A stretch of 64,000 nt of DNA from Gluconobacter roseus NBRC 3990 (GTDB lineage: Bacteria > Pseudomonadota > Alphaproteobacteria > Acetobacterales > Acetobacteraceae): contig NZ_BJLY01000003.1 of assembly GCF_006538885.1 (NCBI RefSeq), forward strand, positions 434,001 to 498,000, written 5' to 3'. Made by a program: the position numbers and the translations under genes. The notes below the pieces were generated by a model. That model ran no database searches, was not told the origin of the DNA, and was given only the letters and a program-made list of their open reading frames with translations. Below, in pieces: positions 1 to 8,430 of the stretch (the first letter of the stretch is position 1; the number at the start of each line of letters is the position of its first letter).

Positions 1-337
1 TTCGTCCTGCCGAAAGTCCATAACCATCCTCAAAATGCCCTTCCCGGCCCTGCGCTCACGAAGAAGTCACAGGAAAACGGAAATTTTCATAATCCGTTCC
101 CTGCAGGACTCCATGAAACCCGATCGGCCACGCGCCATCCGTCGCGGAAAACTGCGGAGGGGCGTAGTCATAACGTATCCTCCGTTAGCCTGCATCACTG
201 TATGTCTGCAAATGCTGGCGGTTTGAAGAGGAGAACTGCTTTAGCGATCCAGATGGGTTCCGGTCGCTTTCCGCGCTTTGACCCCCGCGGTTTTTTGGGA
301 GCAGTGTGGCCCCAACTCAACACCCGGGAGTTTTTCC
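1..337. other. Leading non-coding stretch upstream of the aldose epimerase gene
   Basis: I see no credible gene here. The short open frames in this stretch lack a convincing ribosome-binding site and have no recognisable composition or domain. It presumably carries the promoter of the downstream epimerase gene and perhaps the end of an upstream transcription unit, but I could not pick out a convincing promoter or terminator. Confidence 0.5.
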
Positions 338-1498
338 ATGACCAGATTCTTCGGCCCCAAGACCGCACTTCTCGCAACGGTTGCTGCGCTCTCTGTCAGC
401 GCAGGTGTGGCGCAGGCCCGTCCCACTGTTGCAAGCCAGCCCTGGGGCAGCACGCCCGACGGCAAGCCCGTGCGGATCGTGACGCTCAAAAATGGTCTCG
501 GCACGACGGCCCGCGTCATCACCTATGGCGGTATCATCCAGTCCGTCGAGACGCCGGATCGTGCGGGCCATCCGCAGGACATCGTGCTCGGCTTTGACAA
601 TCTGAAGGGCTACACGGTCGATAGTGCGAAGGGCGGCCTGTTCTTCGGTGCCATCATCGGCCGCTATGCCAACCGTCTTGCCGGTGGCAACTTCCCCGTC
701 GAAGGCAAGGTCTACCACACGGATGTGACGGCTCCGCCGAATGCCCTGCATGGCGGCAAGAAGGGTTTCGACAAGAACGTCTGGACGATCGAAAAGACCG
801 GCACCAATGCCAGTGGCGCGTATCTGACGCTCAAGCTGGTCAGCCCGGACGGTGATCAGGGTTTCCCCGGCAAGCTGACGACGCATGTGACCTATACGCT
901 CGGCACGGATAATGCCCTGTCATTGCATTATGTCGCCACGACCGATGCGCCAACGGTCCTGAACCTGACGAATCACAGCTACTGGAATCTGAACGGTGAG
1001 GGTTCAGGCTCTATCGAGCCGGAAGTCCTCCAGATCAATGCCGATGGCTTCACGCCAACCGACGCCACATCCATTCCGACCGGCCAGATCGCGCCTGTTG
1101 CCGGGACGCCGCTCGATTTCAGCAAGCCGACCGTGATCGGGGACCGTCTGCGCAGCAACGATCCGCAGATGATGTATGCGCGTGGCTATGACATGAACTG
1201 GGTCGTCAACGGGCCTTACGGTCAGGCACCGCGTCTGGCAGGCAAGGTCTATGATCCGCGTTCAGGCCGGACTATGGAAATCCTGACGAACCAGCCGGGT
1301 CTGCAGGTCTATACGTCCAACTCGCTGGATGGCGGCTATGCCGGTGTGTCCGGTCATGCCTATCGTCAGGGCGACGCGATTGCGTTCGAGGCCGAGCACT
1401 ATCCTGACAGCCCGAACCACCCGTCTTTCCCGACGACCGAGCTGAAGCCGGGACAGACCTTCGATTACACGACAACGTTCAAATTCTCGAACCAGTAA
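338..1498 (+). CDS. galM: Aldose 1-epimerase (mutarotase), exported
   Basis: Interconverts the alpha and beta anomers of aldoses. The 386-residue product starts with a signal peptide (MTRFFGPK, hydrophobic stretch, then a VAQA-RP cleavage site around residue 25), so it should act in the periplasm. Family marks are GRYANRL, the LTNHSYWNL segment with the catalytic His, and the EAEHYPDSPNHPS segment near the C-terminus with the catalytic Glu. I chose ATG 338 because GGGAG sits 7 bases upstream and the signal peptide begins there; the frame is open back to an ATG at 278, which would bury the signal. A periplasmic mutarotase fits an organism that oxidises sugars in the periplasm. Confidence 0.93.
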   Translation: MTRFFGPKTALLATVAALSVSAGVAQARPTVASQPWGSTPDGKPVRIVTLKNGLGTTARVITYGGIIQSVETPDRAGHPQDIVLGFDNLKGYTVDSAKGGLFFGAIIGRYANRLAGGNFPVEGKVYHTDVTAPPNALHGGKKGFDKNVWTIEKTGTNASGAYLTLKLVSPDGDQGFPGKLTTHVTYTLGTDNALSLHYVATTDAPTVLNLTNHSYWNLNGEGSGSIEPEVLQINADGFTPTDATSIPTGQIAPVAGTPLDFSKPTVIGDRLRSNDPQMMYARGYDMNWVVNGPYGQAPRLAGKVYDPRSGRTMEILTNQPGLQVYTSNSLDGGYAGVSGHAYRQGDAIAFEAEHYPDSPNHPSFPTTELKPGQTFDYTTTFKFSNQ

Positions 1499-1508
1499 AA
1501 ATCGGCCG

Positions 1509-1532
1509 GGTCCGGGGTGAAGGCTCCGGACC
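1509..1532 (+). terminator. Weak hairpin after galM
   Basis: GGTCCGG and CCGGACC form a 7-bp stem with a 10-base loop just after the galM stop codon. There is no T-run, so it may be a weak or Rho-assisted terminator between the converging galM and cysE genes. Confidence 0.35.
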
Positions 1533-1547
1533 TAACTTGAAGCCGCT

Positions 1548-2330
1548 TCAGGCCGGCCGGGGCGTGGTGCCCACGATCCTGGCCGGGTTGCCGACGGCGG
1601 TGGAATAGGCGGGCACATCTTCCAGCACCACCGAGGCAGCCCCGATCCGGGCATATTCACCGATAATGAGGCGGCCGAGAATCTTGGCGCCCGATCCGAT
1701 CATGGCACCCCGGCGTACGATAGGATGACGGTTGCCGGTCAGTTTGCCCGTGCCCCCGAGCGTCACATCCTGAAACAGCGCAACATCATCTTCGACGATG
1801 CTTGTCTCGCCGATGACGATCCCCGTTCCATGATCGATGCTCAGACGCCGCCCGAGCCGGGCTGCCGGGTGGATGTCGATGGCAAAGAGTTCGTTGATCC
1901 GGCTCTGGAAATGATGGGCCAGATGCTGACGGCCCTTCGTCCAGAGATGGTGTGAAATCCGGTAGGCCTGAAGCGCCTGCCATCCCTTGAAGAACAGGAA
2001 GGGCGTGACGAGGTCCGGGCAGGCCGGGTCGCGGTCATAGGTCGCCAGAATGTCGGAGGCCGCCGTTTCCGCGATTTCTGGCTCCGCACTCAGGACCGAG
2101 GCGACGAGACGGGTGATCGTCGTTGCCGGGATGGAGCGGTCCGCCAGTTTCGTACCCAGCAGGGAGGCCAGTGCGGACGGAAAGTCCGGGTGATCGCCGA
2201 TATTGGTGGAAAAGACATCCTGGATCAGCGGGTCATGGCAACTGCACGCCTGAGACTGCATGTCCTTCCAGAAGGCGGTGAGATCCGACGTTCTGTCCGG
2301 GGCAGGGGCCTGTTCGGGCGCTCCCGTCAT
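1548..2330 (-). CDS. cysE: Serine O-acetyltransferase
   Basis: Transfers acetyl from acetyl-CoA to L-serine, the first step of cysteine synthesis, in the cytoplasm. The 260-residue protein has the helical N-terminal serine acetyltransferase domain (about residues 15-135). The left-handed beta-helix follows, with hexapeptide repeats (IHPAARLG, IDHGTGIVIGE, LGGTGK, RRGAMIGSGAKILG). The catalytic DH dyad (SIDHGTG) and the GNPARIVG end are present. Its ATG overlaps the stop of the upstream ubiH-like gene by 4 bp (ATGA), so the two are probably translationally coupled. Length and motifs are normal for the family. Confidence 0.95.
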   Translation of the reverse strand: MTGAPEQAPAPDRTSDLTAFWKDMQSQACSCHDPLIQDVFSTNIGDHPDFPSALASLLGTKLADRSIPATTITRLVASVLSAEPEIAETAASDILATYDRDPACPDLVTPFLFFKGWQALQAYRISHHLWTKGRQHLAHHFQSRINELFAIDIHPAARLGRRLSIDHGTGIVIGETSIVEDDVALFQDVTLGGTGKLTGNRHPIVRRGAMIGSGAKILGRLIIGEYARIGAASVVLEDVPAYSTAVGNPARIVGTTPRPA

Positions 2331-3535
2331 ACACCCATGGCCTTTCGCACAAAGGCCCGGCGCAGGGCAGGGAAGCGCTGGACGCCTGCGATGCCGATGT
2401 CACGCAGACGGCGCAGAACGGGATTGTCATTACCGAACAGGCGCTCGAGCGCGTCCGTCGCGGCGAGCATTGCCATGTTGCCGGGGCGGGTGTTGCGCTG
2501 ATAGCGGACCAAAAGCTCGCGACTGCCCATGTCCTTGCGGTTTCGGTGGGCCTCGATCAGCAGGTTCGCCAGCGAAATCACGTCCCGGAAGCCGATGTTC
2601 AGACCCTGACCGGCAATCGGATGGATGCCGTGTGCGGCGTCACCGGCGAGTGCCAGACGTGGGCCGATATAGCTCTGGGCGTACTGGGCCGAGAGCGGAT
2701 AGATCCAGCGACGGCCGACGGGTGTGATCTCGCCCAGATCCTCGTTCGCCATACGGGCCTTGATTTCGCGTCCGAAGATTTCATCCGGCAGGTCATGGAA
2801 ACGCTGGGCGCGGCCTTCGCCCTCGGCCCAGACAATGGCGGAGCGGTGCGGGTGCTCGGCTGTGCCGGGCATGGGCAGGCGGGCAAACGGGCCTTCGGGC
2901 AGGAAATATTCGAGCGCCACGCCATGATGCGGCTTTTCATGCGCAATCGTCGCGACAATGCCGTACTCGTTATAGGGGATCTTGGTCAGCCCGATCCGCG
3001 CCTGACGACGCAGCGGGGAGCGACGTCCTTCCGCCGCTACGGCCAGCTTCGCGGTCACGGTTTTCCCGGAGGCCAGACGGATGGAAACATGATCCGGATG
3101 GAACGTGAAGCTTCCCAGATCCGGTGCATGGACATCGAGGCTGTCATACTGCGTTAGTGTCCGGTTGATCGCCAGACGCAGGTCCCGCGCCTCGACCATC
3201 CAGCCGAAACTCTGACCTTCGGGCGCATCTTCGGGGCCGAAATGCAGCGTCAGCGGGGAAGGAGCCTCATGCGGGCGTCCGTCCGCCACGAGGATCTCAT
3301 GGATCGGCTGGGCGACGCTGGTCAGATTGTCCCAGATTCCGGCATCCGCCAGCATCCGGCGGGAGCCTTCCGCGATGGCATAGGCCCGGCCATCCAGTGC
3401 GGGGTCTTCCATGCCGGGCAGGGCATTGCGGTCGATGAGCAGGACGCGCACGCCCTCTGCCGCCAGACGACACGCCAGCGTAGCGCCCACCGGGCCGGCA
3501 CCGTTGATGCAGAGGTCGTAATGGGTTTTTTTCAT
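2327..3535 (-). CDS. UbiH/UbiF-family FAD-dependent ubiquinone-ring hydroxylase
   Basis: Flavoprotein monooxygenase of the UbiH/UbiF/Coq6 group, expected to hydroxylate the aromatic ring of a ubiquinone precursor at the inner membrane. The N-terminal Rossmann motif is INGAGPVGATLACRLA (about residues 8-23), and DGRAYAI follows near residue 50. The second FAD motif is LAGDAAHGIHPIAGQGLN around residues 280-300. I prefer ATG 3535 to the ATG at 3544, because GGGAG lies directly against the latter but 9 bases ahead of the former. Which ring position it hydroxylates cannot be decided from sequence. It is upstream of, and overlapping, cysE. Confidence 0.88.
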   Translation of the reverse strand: MKKTHYDLCINGAGPVGATLACRLAAEGVRVLLIDRNALPGMEDPALDGRAYAIAEGSRRMLADAGIWDNLTSVAQPIHEILVADGRPHEAPSPLTLHFGPEDAPEGQSFGWMVEARDLRLAINRTLTQYDSLDVHAPDLGSFTFHPDHVSIRLASGKTVTAKLAVAAEGRRSPLRRQARIGLTKIPYNEYGIVATIAHEKPHHGVALEYFLPEGPFARLPMPGTAEHPHRSAIVWAEGEGRAQRFHDLPDEIFGREIKARMANEDLGEITPVGRRWIYPLSAQYAQSYIGPRLALAGDAAHGIHPIAGQGLNIGFRDVISLANLLIEAHRNRKDMGSRELLVRYQRNTRPGNMAMLAATDALERLFGNDNPVLRRLRDIGIAGVQRFPALRRAFVRKAMGV

Positions 3536-3596
3536 CGTACTCATCTCCCTGCCCCTGTCCTACTCCTGCGACGGTTTGAGCGGAAGAGGGCGCACG

Positions 3597-4274
3597 TTAT
3601 GACCCGCAGCGCGCCTGCCGCAACCGCACAAGCGCCAGAGCGGCTTGATGAAACAGCCGGTCCGGATGCTCCTGGCAGTATTGCACAAGAAAAATCTGAT
3701 CTTCCCTGACGAATTCTGGTGTCAGGGAAAACGTCATGACTGACTTGCCATCGTGGTATCGGACAGCATTCACGGCTGTAACCACCCCAAGATACCACTG
3801 GTAGAACATGAGGCCATCCGGCGTTCCGGAAGCCGCTATGGCCTTCGTAAAGTTGGAGCATGGATTGCAGCCAATACCGTAAGCCACCGCTCCCGGCTGC
3901 GGAGAAGGGGCGCTTTCGTCTACGACCAGCTTCCCGTGCTCATCCAGATCATAGCGTTCGCCGTTATCGCCTATGACGATCGCGTTCAGCCTGTGGCTGA
4001 TCTGAACCATTTTGATGATCTGGTACTCGTCCGGATATTTGTAGGTGACGTTGCCACCGCACCAGAAGAACCGCGTCCCCTGCGGTGTCTCTTCAGGTTT
4101 GGGATGGGCCAGCCATTCGGCATCACAGGAGGGATATTTCCGCGGATCGGGCGAGGGGGCGAAGCAGAGTTCGTCATCGCGCTGAATGACATCAAACCAT
4201 TCCTCCAGCGTCAGGCCGCGTCCCGGACGTCCTGTCCAGACAGGGTCGCGGGTAATATTGAGGTCATACCCCAT
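3597..4274 (-). CDS. Two-domain protein: YDL-x-ITR family N-terminus plus Rap1a/Tai-immunity-like C-terminus
   Basis: 225 residues, no signal peptide. The first ~115 residues follow a pattern I recall from a widespread uncharacterised bacterial family: MGYDLNITR at the start, then LEEWFDVIQRDDEL, FFWCGGNVTYKYPDE and IVIGDNGERYDL. The last ~90 residues resemble the Rap1a/Tai immunity fold: CNPCSN, then FYQWYLGVVTAV, LTPEFVREDQIFLVQYC, and EHPDRLFHQAALALV ending in a Cys near the C-terminus. Start ATG 4274 has AGGAG five bases upstream; the frame is open to 4343. Flanking genes are housekeeping, so it looks like an orphan. Existence is well supported; the immunity role is inference from pattern recall. 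Confidence 0.72.
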   Translation of the reverse strand: MGYDLNITRDPVWTGRPGRGLTLEEWFDVIQRDDELCFAPSPDPRKYPSCDAEWLAHPKPEETPQGTRFFWCGGNVTYKYPDEYQIIKMVQISHRLNAIVIGDNGERYDLDEHGKLVVDESAPSPQPGAVAYGIGCNPCSNFTKAIAASGTPDGLMFYQWYLGVVTAVNAVRYHDGKSVMTFSLTPEFVREDQIFLVQYCQEHPDRLFHQAALALVRLRQARCGS

Positions 4275-4583
4275 GAGTGCTCCTGAAAACCGGAAACTAT
4301 AGCGGTAAAGGAAGGTGGCGGGATGCAGGTTTTTCGAAGTCAATCATGATGCCGAAAGCGCCTGCGCCGGGAAAATTTCACCCAAACTGCCATTGCTGTG
4401 CTTCACTGTCATCCTGCGGGAGAGCCTTTTCTTCCGGTAATTTCGCATGACGGACGGCTGGCAGGGAACAATTCATTCCCGCTGATGTTCTGTCCTGCGT
4501 CATCATGACCGTTCGCGGAAGAAAGGCCTGCGCCTCTGCCGCACATCTCCCTTTCCTGACAGCATGCCGGGAAGGGACAGATT
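4275..4583. other. Intergenic stretch between divergent genes
   Basis: About 310 bases separate the two-domain protein (minus strand) from the mechanosensitive channel gene (plus strand). Divergent promoters must lie here. I see no convincing gene, structured RNA or clear promoter. Confidence 0.45.
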
Positions 4584-5840
4584 TTGAATATGCAGGGGAA
4601 GGGAACCGCACAGCGCATGATCGAACATTCCTACGTCAATTCCATGAGCCGGGTCGGGCACCTTCTGGACTGGCTTCCCGCCCCGCTGGGTTCGATCATG
4701 CTGCTGCTTCTGGCGGCGGGGATTGCACTGCTGTTCAGCCGCGTCATCACGGATGCCCTGCCGCGCCTGCCGGGCCTGCGCCGCATCCAGTTCATTCATG
4801 CGATCATTGCGCGCCTGCGGACGACCATCCGCAACTTCCTGATGATCATCGCCGCCAGTGCTGCTCTTCAGGCCACCACCGGTTTCACGCCTGCGACGAT
4901 GACCTTTCTGGAACAGGCTTTCCTGTGCCTGTTCATTCTCAATCTCGGCTTCGGCATCATCAAGACGTTCCGTCTGCTGACGGACCAGTATCTCAACCGC
5001 ATCACGGCCAAGGAACATGCGGACGACATCACCGCGCGCTCGCACCAGACGCAGATCCGCGTTTTACGGAGACTGATCGAAATATCCTTTGGTGTGCTGA
5101 CGGTGGCGTCCTCGCTGATGGTGTTTCACTCGGTGCAGAAATTCGGCGTCTCGCTGTTTGCGTCCGCTGGGGCCGCCTCCCTGATCGTCGGTCTCTCCGC
5201 CCGTCCGGCCCTGTCGAACCTGATTGCAGGCATCCAGATCGCCGTCACCCAGCCGATCCGCATGGAGGACATGCTGATCCCGAACGGGGACTGGGCCTGG
5301 GTTGAGGAAATCAACGCGACCTATGTCGTCCTGCGCACCTGGGACCGTCGCCGTTACATCGTGCCGATCTCGTACTTCCTGGAAAACCCGTTCCAGAACT
5401 GGACGCACAGCTCGCCGTCTCTGATCTGCTCGCTGTTCCTGTGGCTGGACTATCAGACGCCGGTCGAGCGCCTGCGGGAGATCTATTTCGAGGAACTGGC
5501 GAAGTGCCCGGACTGGGATCAGGACAAGACCTCCATCGGCTGTCAGATTGCAGATACCAATGCGCAGGTCATTTCCATCCGTCTGATCGCAGGGGCGGCC
5601 GATGCGAACGGGATGTGGAATCTGGGCTGCGACATCCGCGAGCGCATGCTGCGGCGTCTGCGCACGGAAATGCCGGAATGTCTGCCGCGTGGCCGCACCG
5701 CCATTGTCTCCGGGACGCCGGACCAGAGCCCCTGGCCGGATAATCTGGTTGCCCCGCCGGTCAACCGTCCGCAGGATGGCCCCTATCACGGCCCGGACAT
5801 GCCGGCTTCCCCGCCCGCAGCGATGCCCGGACGCTCCTGA
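4584..5840 (+). CDS. MscS-family mechanosensitive channel
   Basis: Probably a small-conductance mechanosensitive channel that releases solutes on osmotic downshock. N-terminal membrane segments lie near residues 35-55, 80-100, 110-130 and 165-185. They are followed by the pore-lining, Ala/Gly-rich helix (FGVSLFASAGAASLIVGLSARPALSNLIAG), then the cytoplasmic MscS beta domain with WVEEINATYVVLRTWDRRRYIVP, where the TxxRTWD-type loop is conserved. A Pro-rich tail of about 40 residues ends the protein. TTG 4584 is best spaced from GAAGGGA; ATG 4590 is the alternative. The MscS assignment is firm; the gating class is unknown. Confidence 0.88.
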   Translation: MNMQGKGTAQRMIEHSYVNSMSRVGHLLDWLPAPLGSIMLLLLAAGIALLFSRVITDALPRLPGLRRIQFIHAIIARLRTTIRNFLMIIAASAALQATTGFTPATMTFLEQAFLCLFILNLGFGIIKTFRLLTDQYLNRITAKEHADDITARSHQTQIRVLRRLIEISFGVLTVASSLMVFHSVQKFGVSLFASAGAASLIVGLSARPALSNLIAGIQIAVTQPIRMEDMLIPNGDWAWVEEINATYVVLRTWDRRRYIVPISYFLENPFQNWTHSSPSLICSLFLWLDYQTPVERLREIYFEELAKCPDWDQDKTSIGCQIADTNAQVISIRLIAGAADANGMWNLGCDIRERMLRRLRTEMPECLPRGRTAIVSGTPDQSPWPDNLVAPPVNRPQDGPYHGPDMPASPPAAMPGRS

Positions 5841-5978
5841 GGAGAAGCGTTTGGGCAACAGCATCCGGAGTTCAGGAAAATTTCGGCGAAAACGGCATGG
5901 GCGGTCTGCCAATATCATTATGAGACTGGCATGATCTGGGGCATACTCTGATACAGATTGCCAGACCGCAACGAGGAT

Positions 5979-6326
5979 ATGCCGTTCGTGAAGCTCGTTA
6001 CTGCCATCATCAAACCGTTCAAGCTCGATGACGTCCGCGAAGCCCTGACCCCGCTTGGGGTGCAGGGTCTGACTGTTACCGAGGTCAAGGGTTTCGGCCG
6101 CCAGAAGGGCCAGACCGAAATCTACCGCGGTGCCGAGTACCATGTCAGCTTCCTGCCCAAACTCAAGATCGAGGTCGCTGTTTCCGATACGATCGCCGAG
6201 GACGTGATCGAGGCCATCATGACTGCAGCCCGCACCGGCAAGATCGGTGATGGCAAGATCATGGTCTCCAGCCTTGACCAGCTTATCCGGATCCGTACGG
6301 GAGAAACCGGCGAGGGCGCTCTCTGA
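5979..6326 (+). CDS. glnK: Nitrogen regulatory protein PII (GlnK/GlnB type)
   Basis: Trimeric signal protein that senses 2-oxoglutarate and ATP/ADP and controls ammonium uptake. The 115-residue product has [16 protein letters not shown] at the N-terminus and [12 protein letters not shown]. The T-loop [12 protein letters not shown] contains the Tyr that is uridylylated in the family, and TGKIGDGKI is the second nucleotide-binding signature. I use ATG 5979, with GAGG very close upstream; an in-frame TTG lies at 5958. Its stop overlaps the start of amtB by one base, the classic glnK-amtB pair, so the name glnK is preferred over glnB. Confidence 0.93.
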   Translation: MPFVKLVTAIIKPFKLDDVREALTPLGVQGLTVTEVKGFGRQKGQTEIYRGAEYHVSFLPKLKIEVAVSDTIAEDVIEAIMTAARTGKIGDGKIMVSSLDQLIRIRTGETGEGAL

Positions 6327-7684
6327 TGGCCGCCTGTGCGCTGAAGCGCGGCGCATTGTCCATCGCAGCCGGCACCGCCATTCTCCCTGCGCTCGCTCAG
6401 GCGGCCCCGGCCGCCGCGCCCATTGATACGGGTGATACGGCCTGGATGCTCGTCAGCACGGCTTTTGTGTTGATGATGACAATTCCCGGTCTGGCGCTGT
6501 TTTATGGCGGCATGGTCCGCAAGAAGAATGTGCTTGCGACGCTGATCCAGTCCTTCATGATCTGCTGTATTGGCAGTCTGGTCTGGATGGTCGCGGGCTA
6601 TAGTCTGGCTTTCTCGACCGGTTCGCCGTGGATTGGGGACCTGTCCCGTGCCATGCTGCGGGGTGTGGCGGACAACTTCCATGAGGGTGTTGATTCCGCC
6701 TTCACGCTCGGTGCGGGCACGCCTGCCGCCGTGCCGATGACGATCCCCGAGAGCGTCTACATGATGTTCCAGATGACGTTCGCTGTCATCACTCCGGCCC
6801 TCATCACCGGCGCCTATGCCGAGCGCATGAAGTTCTCCTCCATGTGCGTCTTCACGGTAGCCTGGCTGCTGCTCGTCTATGCCCCGGTTGCACACTGGGT
6901 CTGGAGCCCGACCGGCTGGGTTGCAGGGCTTGGCGCGGTGGACTTCGCTGGTGGCACGGTCGTGCACATCAATTCCGGTGTGGCCGGTCTGGTCTGCGCG
7001 ATCATTCTCGGACGCCGCAAAGGTCTTGGGACCGAAGACCTGTCTCCGTTCAACCTGACCTATGCCATCATCGGCGCATCCCTGCTCTGGGTCGGCTGGT
7101 TCGGATTCAATGCTGGTTCCGCGCTGGGTGCCAATGGCCGGGCGGGCATGCCCATGCTGACGACGCAGGTCGCTGCCGCTGCGGGTGGCGTGGCCTGGAT
7201 GATCGTCGAATGGGCCCGTACCGGCAAGCCGACGGCCCTGGGCATCATCTCGGGTGCTGTGGCCGGTCTGGTCGCCATCACGCCTGCGGCTGGCTTCGTG
7301 CTGCCGGGCGGTGCGGTCGTGATCGGTTTCATTGCCGGTGCCATGTGCTTCTGGAGCGCCACCTGGCTCAAGCACCGCTTCGGCTATGACGACAGTCTCG
7401 ATGCTTTCGGTGTCCACGGCACGGGCGGCATTATCGGCGCGATCCTGACCGGTGCGTTTGCTTATGGTCCGCTTTCGGCTTCGGCCTCCAATCCGGAGGG
7501 GACGGTCGCCAGCGTACATCAGGTCATTGCGCAGATCGAGGCCGTAGGTGTCACGGTGATATGGTGTGTCATCATGACAACCGTGATCCTGAAGGTTCTG
7601 GACATGGCAATGGGACTGCGGGTCTCGCCGGAAGAGGAACTTGAAGGCCTCGACATGGTCCTGCATGGTGAGCGCATCAACTGA
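6326..7684 (+). CDS. amtB: Ammonium transporter AmtB
   Basis: Inner-membrane channel for ammonium/ammonia. The 452-residue product has an N-terminal signal-like segment ending at AQAAPAA and about eleven hydrophobic segments. Family signatures are visible: FYGGMVRKKNVL near the first transmembrane pair, DFAGGTVVHINSG carrying the first pore His, and FGVHGTGGIIGAI carrying the second. A short cytoplasmic tail (SPEEELEGLDMV) matches the PII-binding end of the family. It overlaps the PII gene by one base, so PII produced with it should gate the channel. Confidence 0.96.
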   Translation: MAACALKRGALSIAAGTAILPALAQAAPAAAPIDTGDTAWMLVSTAFVLMMTIPGLALFYGGMVRKKNVLATLIQSFMICCIGSLVWMVAGYSLAFSTGSPWIGDLSRAMLRGVADNFHEGVDSAFTLGAGTPAAVPMTIPESVYMMFQMTFAVITPALITGAYAERMKFSSMCVFTVAWLLLVYAPVAHWVWSPTGWVAGLGAVDFAGGTVVHINSGVAGLVCAIILGRRKGLGTEDLSPFNLTYAIIGASLLWVGWFGFNAGSALGANGRAGMPMLTTQVAAAAGGVAWMIVEWARTGKPTALGIISGAVAGLVAITPAAGFVLPGGAVVIGFIAGAMCFWSATWLKHRFGYDDSLDAFGVHGTGGIIGAILTGAFAYGPLSASASNPEGTVASVHQVIAQIEAVGVTVIWCVIMTTVILKVLDMAMGLRVSPEEELEGLDMVLHGERIN

Positions 7685-7709
7685 TTGCAGTCATCCGGCA
7701 GTAAAACGC

Positions 7710-7731
7710 GCGGGAGGCTGCAGTCTCCCGC
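7710..7731 (+). terminator. Hairpin after amtB
   Basis: GCGGGAG and CTCCCGC form a perfect 7-bp stem around an 8-base loop 25 bases after the amtB stop. Only a short T-rich tail (TGATTTC) follows, so it may be a partial terminator. Confidence 0.45.
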
Positions 7732-7758
7732 TGATTTCAGAATGAAGGTTCTTTCTGC

Positions 7759-8280
7759 ATGACATTTACAAAAGTCTTTTCGGGTCTGTCACTTGCTGCC
7801 CTTCTGGCCTTTGGTCTGAGCGTTGCTCCCGCCCATGCGCTGACCGCCAAGGACTGCCATGCCGCATTCAAGACCGCCAAGCAGAACGGCTCCCTGAACG
7901 GCCAGTCCTACAAGGCGTTCAAGGCCGCAAGCTGTGGTGACACGTCTAACGCTGCTGCCCCGGCGGCCGCATCCGGCGCAACCCCGACGACCACGGCAAC
8001 GCCCGCGGCTCCCGCAACGGCCGCAGGACCGGACTCCTCTCCGGCCGGGACAAAGGCGCCGATCGCTCCGAAGGCTTCCGTTGCGTCTTCGGGCAACGTC
8101 GTGTTCCCGACGGCCATCTCGCCGGAGTTCAGCAAGCTCTCCGCTGGCAAGGCCCGTCAGAAGACCTGCGTGGCCCAGTACAACGCCAACAAGGCCAATG
8201 GCGGCAACGGATCGCTGAAATGGATCCAGAAGGGCGGCGGCTACTGGTCGCAGTGCAATTCACGCCTCAAAGGTGAATGA
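7759..8280 (+). CDS. Exported protein with two Cys-containing modules
   Basis: 173 residues, function unknown. A clear signal peptide ends at AHA-LTAKDC (about residue 27). After it comes a short module, DCHAAFKTAKQNG...SYKAFKAASC, with Cys at both ends. An Ala/Pro/Thr-rich linker (about residues 60-115) follows. A second, similar module reads KTCVAQYNANKANGG...GYWSQCNSRLKG. The spacing of Cys, aromatic and Asn/Lys residues in the two halves looks like a duplicated unit, each perhaps closed by a disulfide. An Ala/Pro-rich linker suggests an extended periplasmic protein. It follows amtB but is separated by a hairpin, and ends in a strong terminator. Confidence 0.8.
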   Translation: MTFTKVFSGLSLAALLAFGLSVAPAHALTAKDCHAAFKTAKQNGSLNGQSYKAFKAASCGDTSNAAAPAAASGATPTTTATPAAPATAAGPDSSPAGTKAPIAPKASVASSGNVVFPTAISPEFSKLSAGKARQKTCVAQYNANKANGGNGSLKWIQKGGGYWSQCNSRLKGE

Positions 8281-8294
8281 GCACCGCTTTTCAG

Positions 8295-8329
8295 AAAAAG
8301 CTCCTTCCTTCGGGAAGGGGCTTTTTTTT
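8295..8329 (+). terminator. Rho-independent terminator
   Basis: AAAAAGCTCCTTCC and GGAAGGGGCTTTTTTTT form a long stem with a tight TTCG-type loop, followed by eight T residues, about 15 bases past the stop of the exported Cys-module protein. Confidence 0.85.
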
Positions 8330-8430
8330 GTGGCGGAAGATGCGATGCAGTTATGATCTGCTCTACGGAAAATCGTGCCAATCCGCTTTTGGAAGCCCAT
8401 CGTAGTGTTTGCCATTTGCGAATGATCGAC

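Noticed and set aside
5926-5943. Sigma-54-like promoter ahead of glnK (CTGGCATG ... GGGGCA)
   Set aside because: The GG-to-GC spacing is 13 instead of 12 and the -12 element lacks TTGC; sigma-54 does not tolerate this.
5064-6356. 430-residue open frame on the minus strand
   Set aside because: It lies opposite the MscS channel and PII genes, with shadow-frame composition and no domain.
6122-7666. 514-residue open frame on the minus strand
   Set aside because: It is antisense to glnK-amtB; its residue make-up (His/Asp/Gln/Arg-rich) is typical of shadow frames in high-GC DNA.
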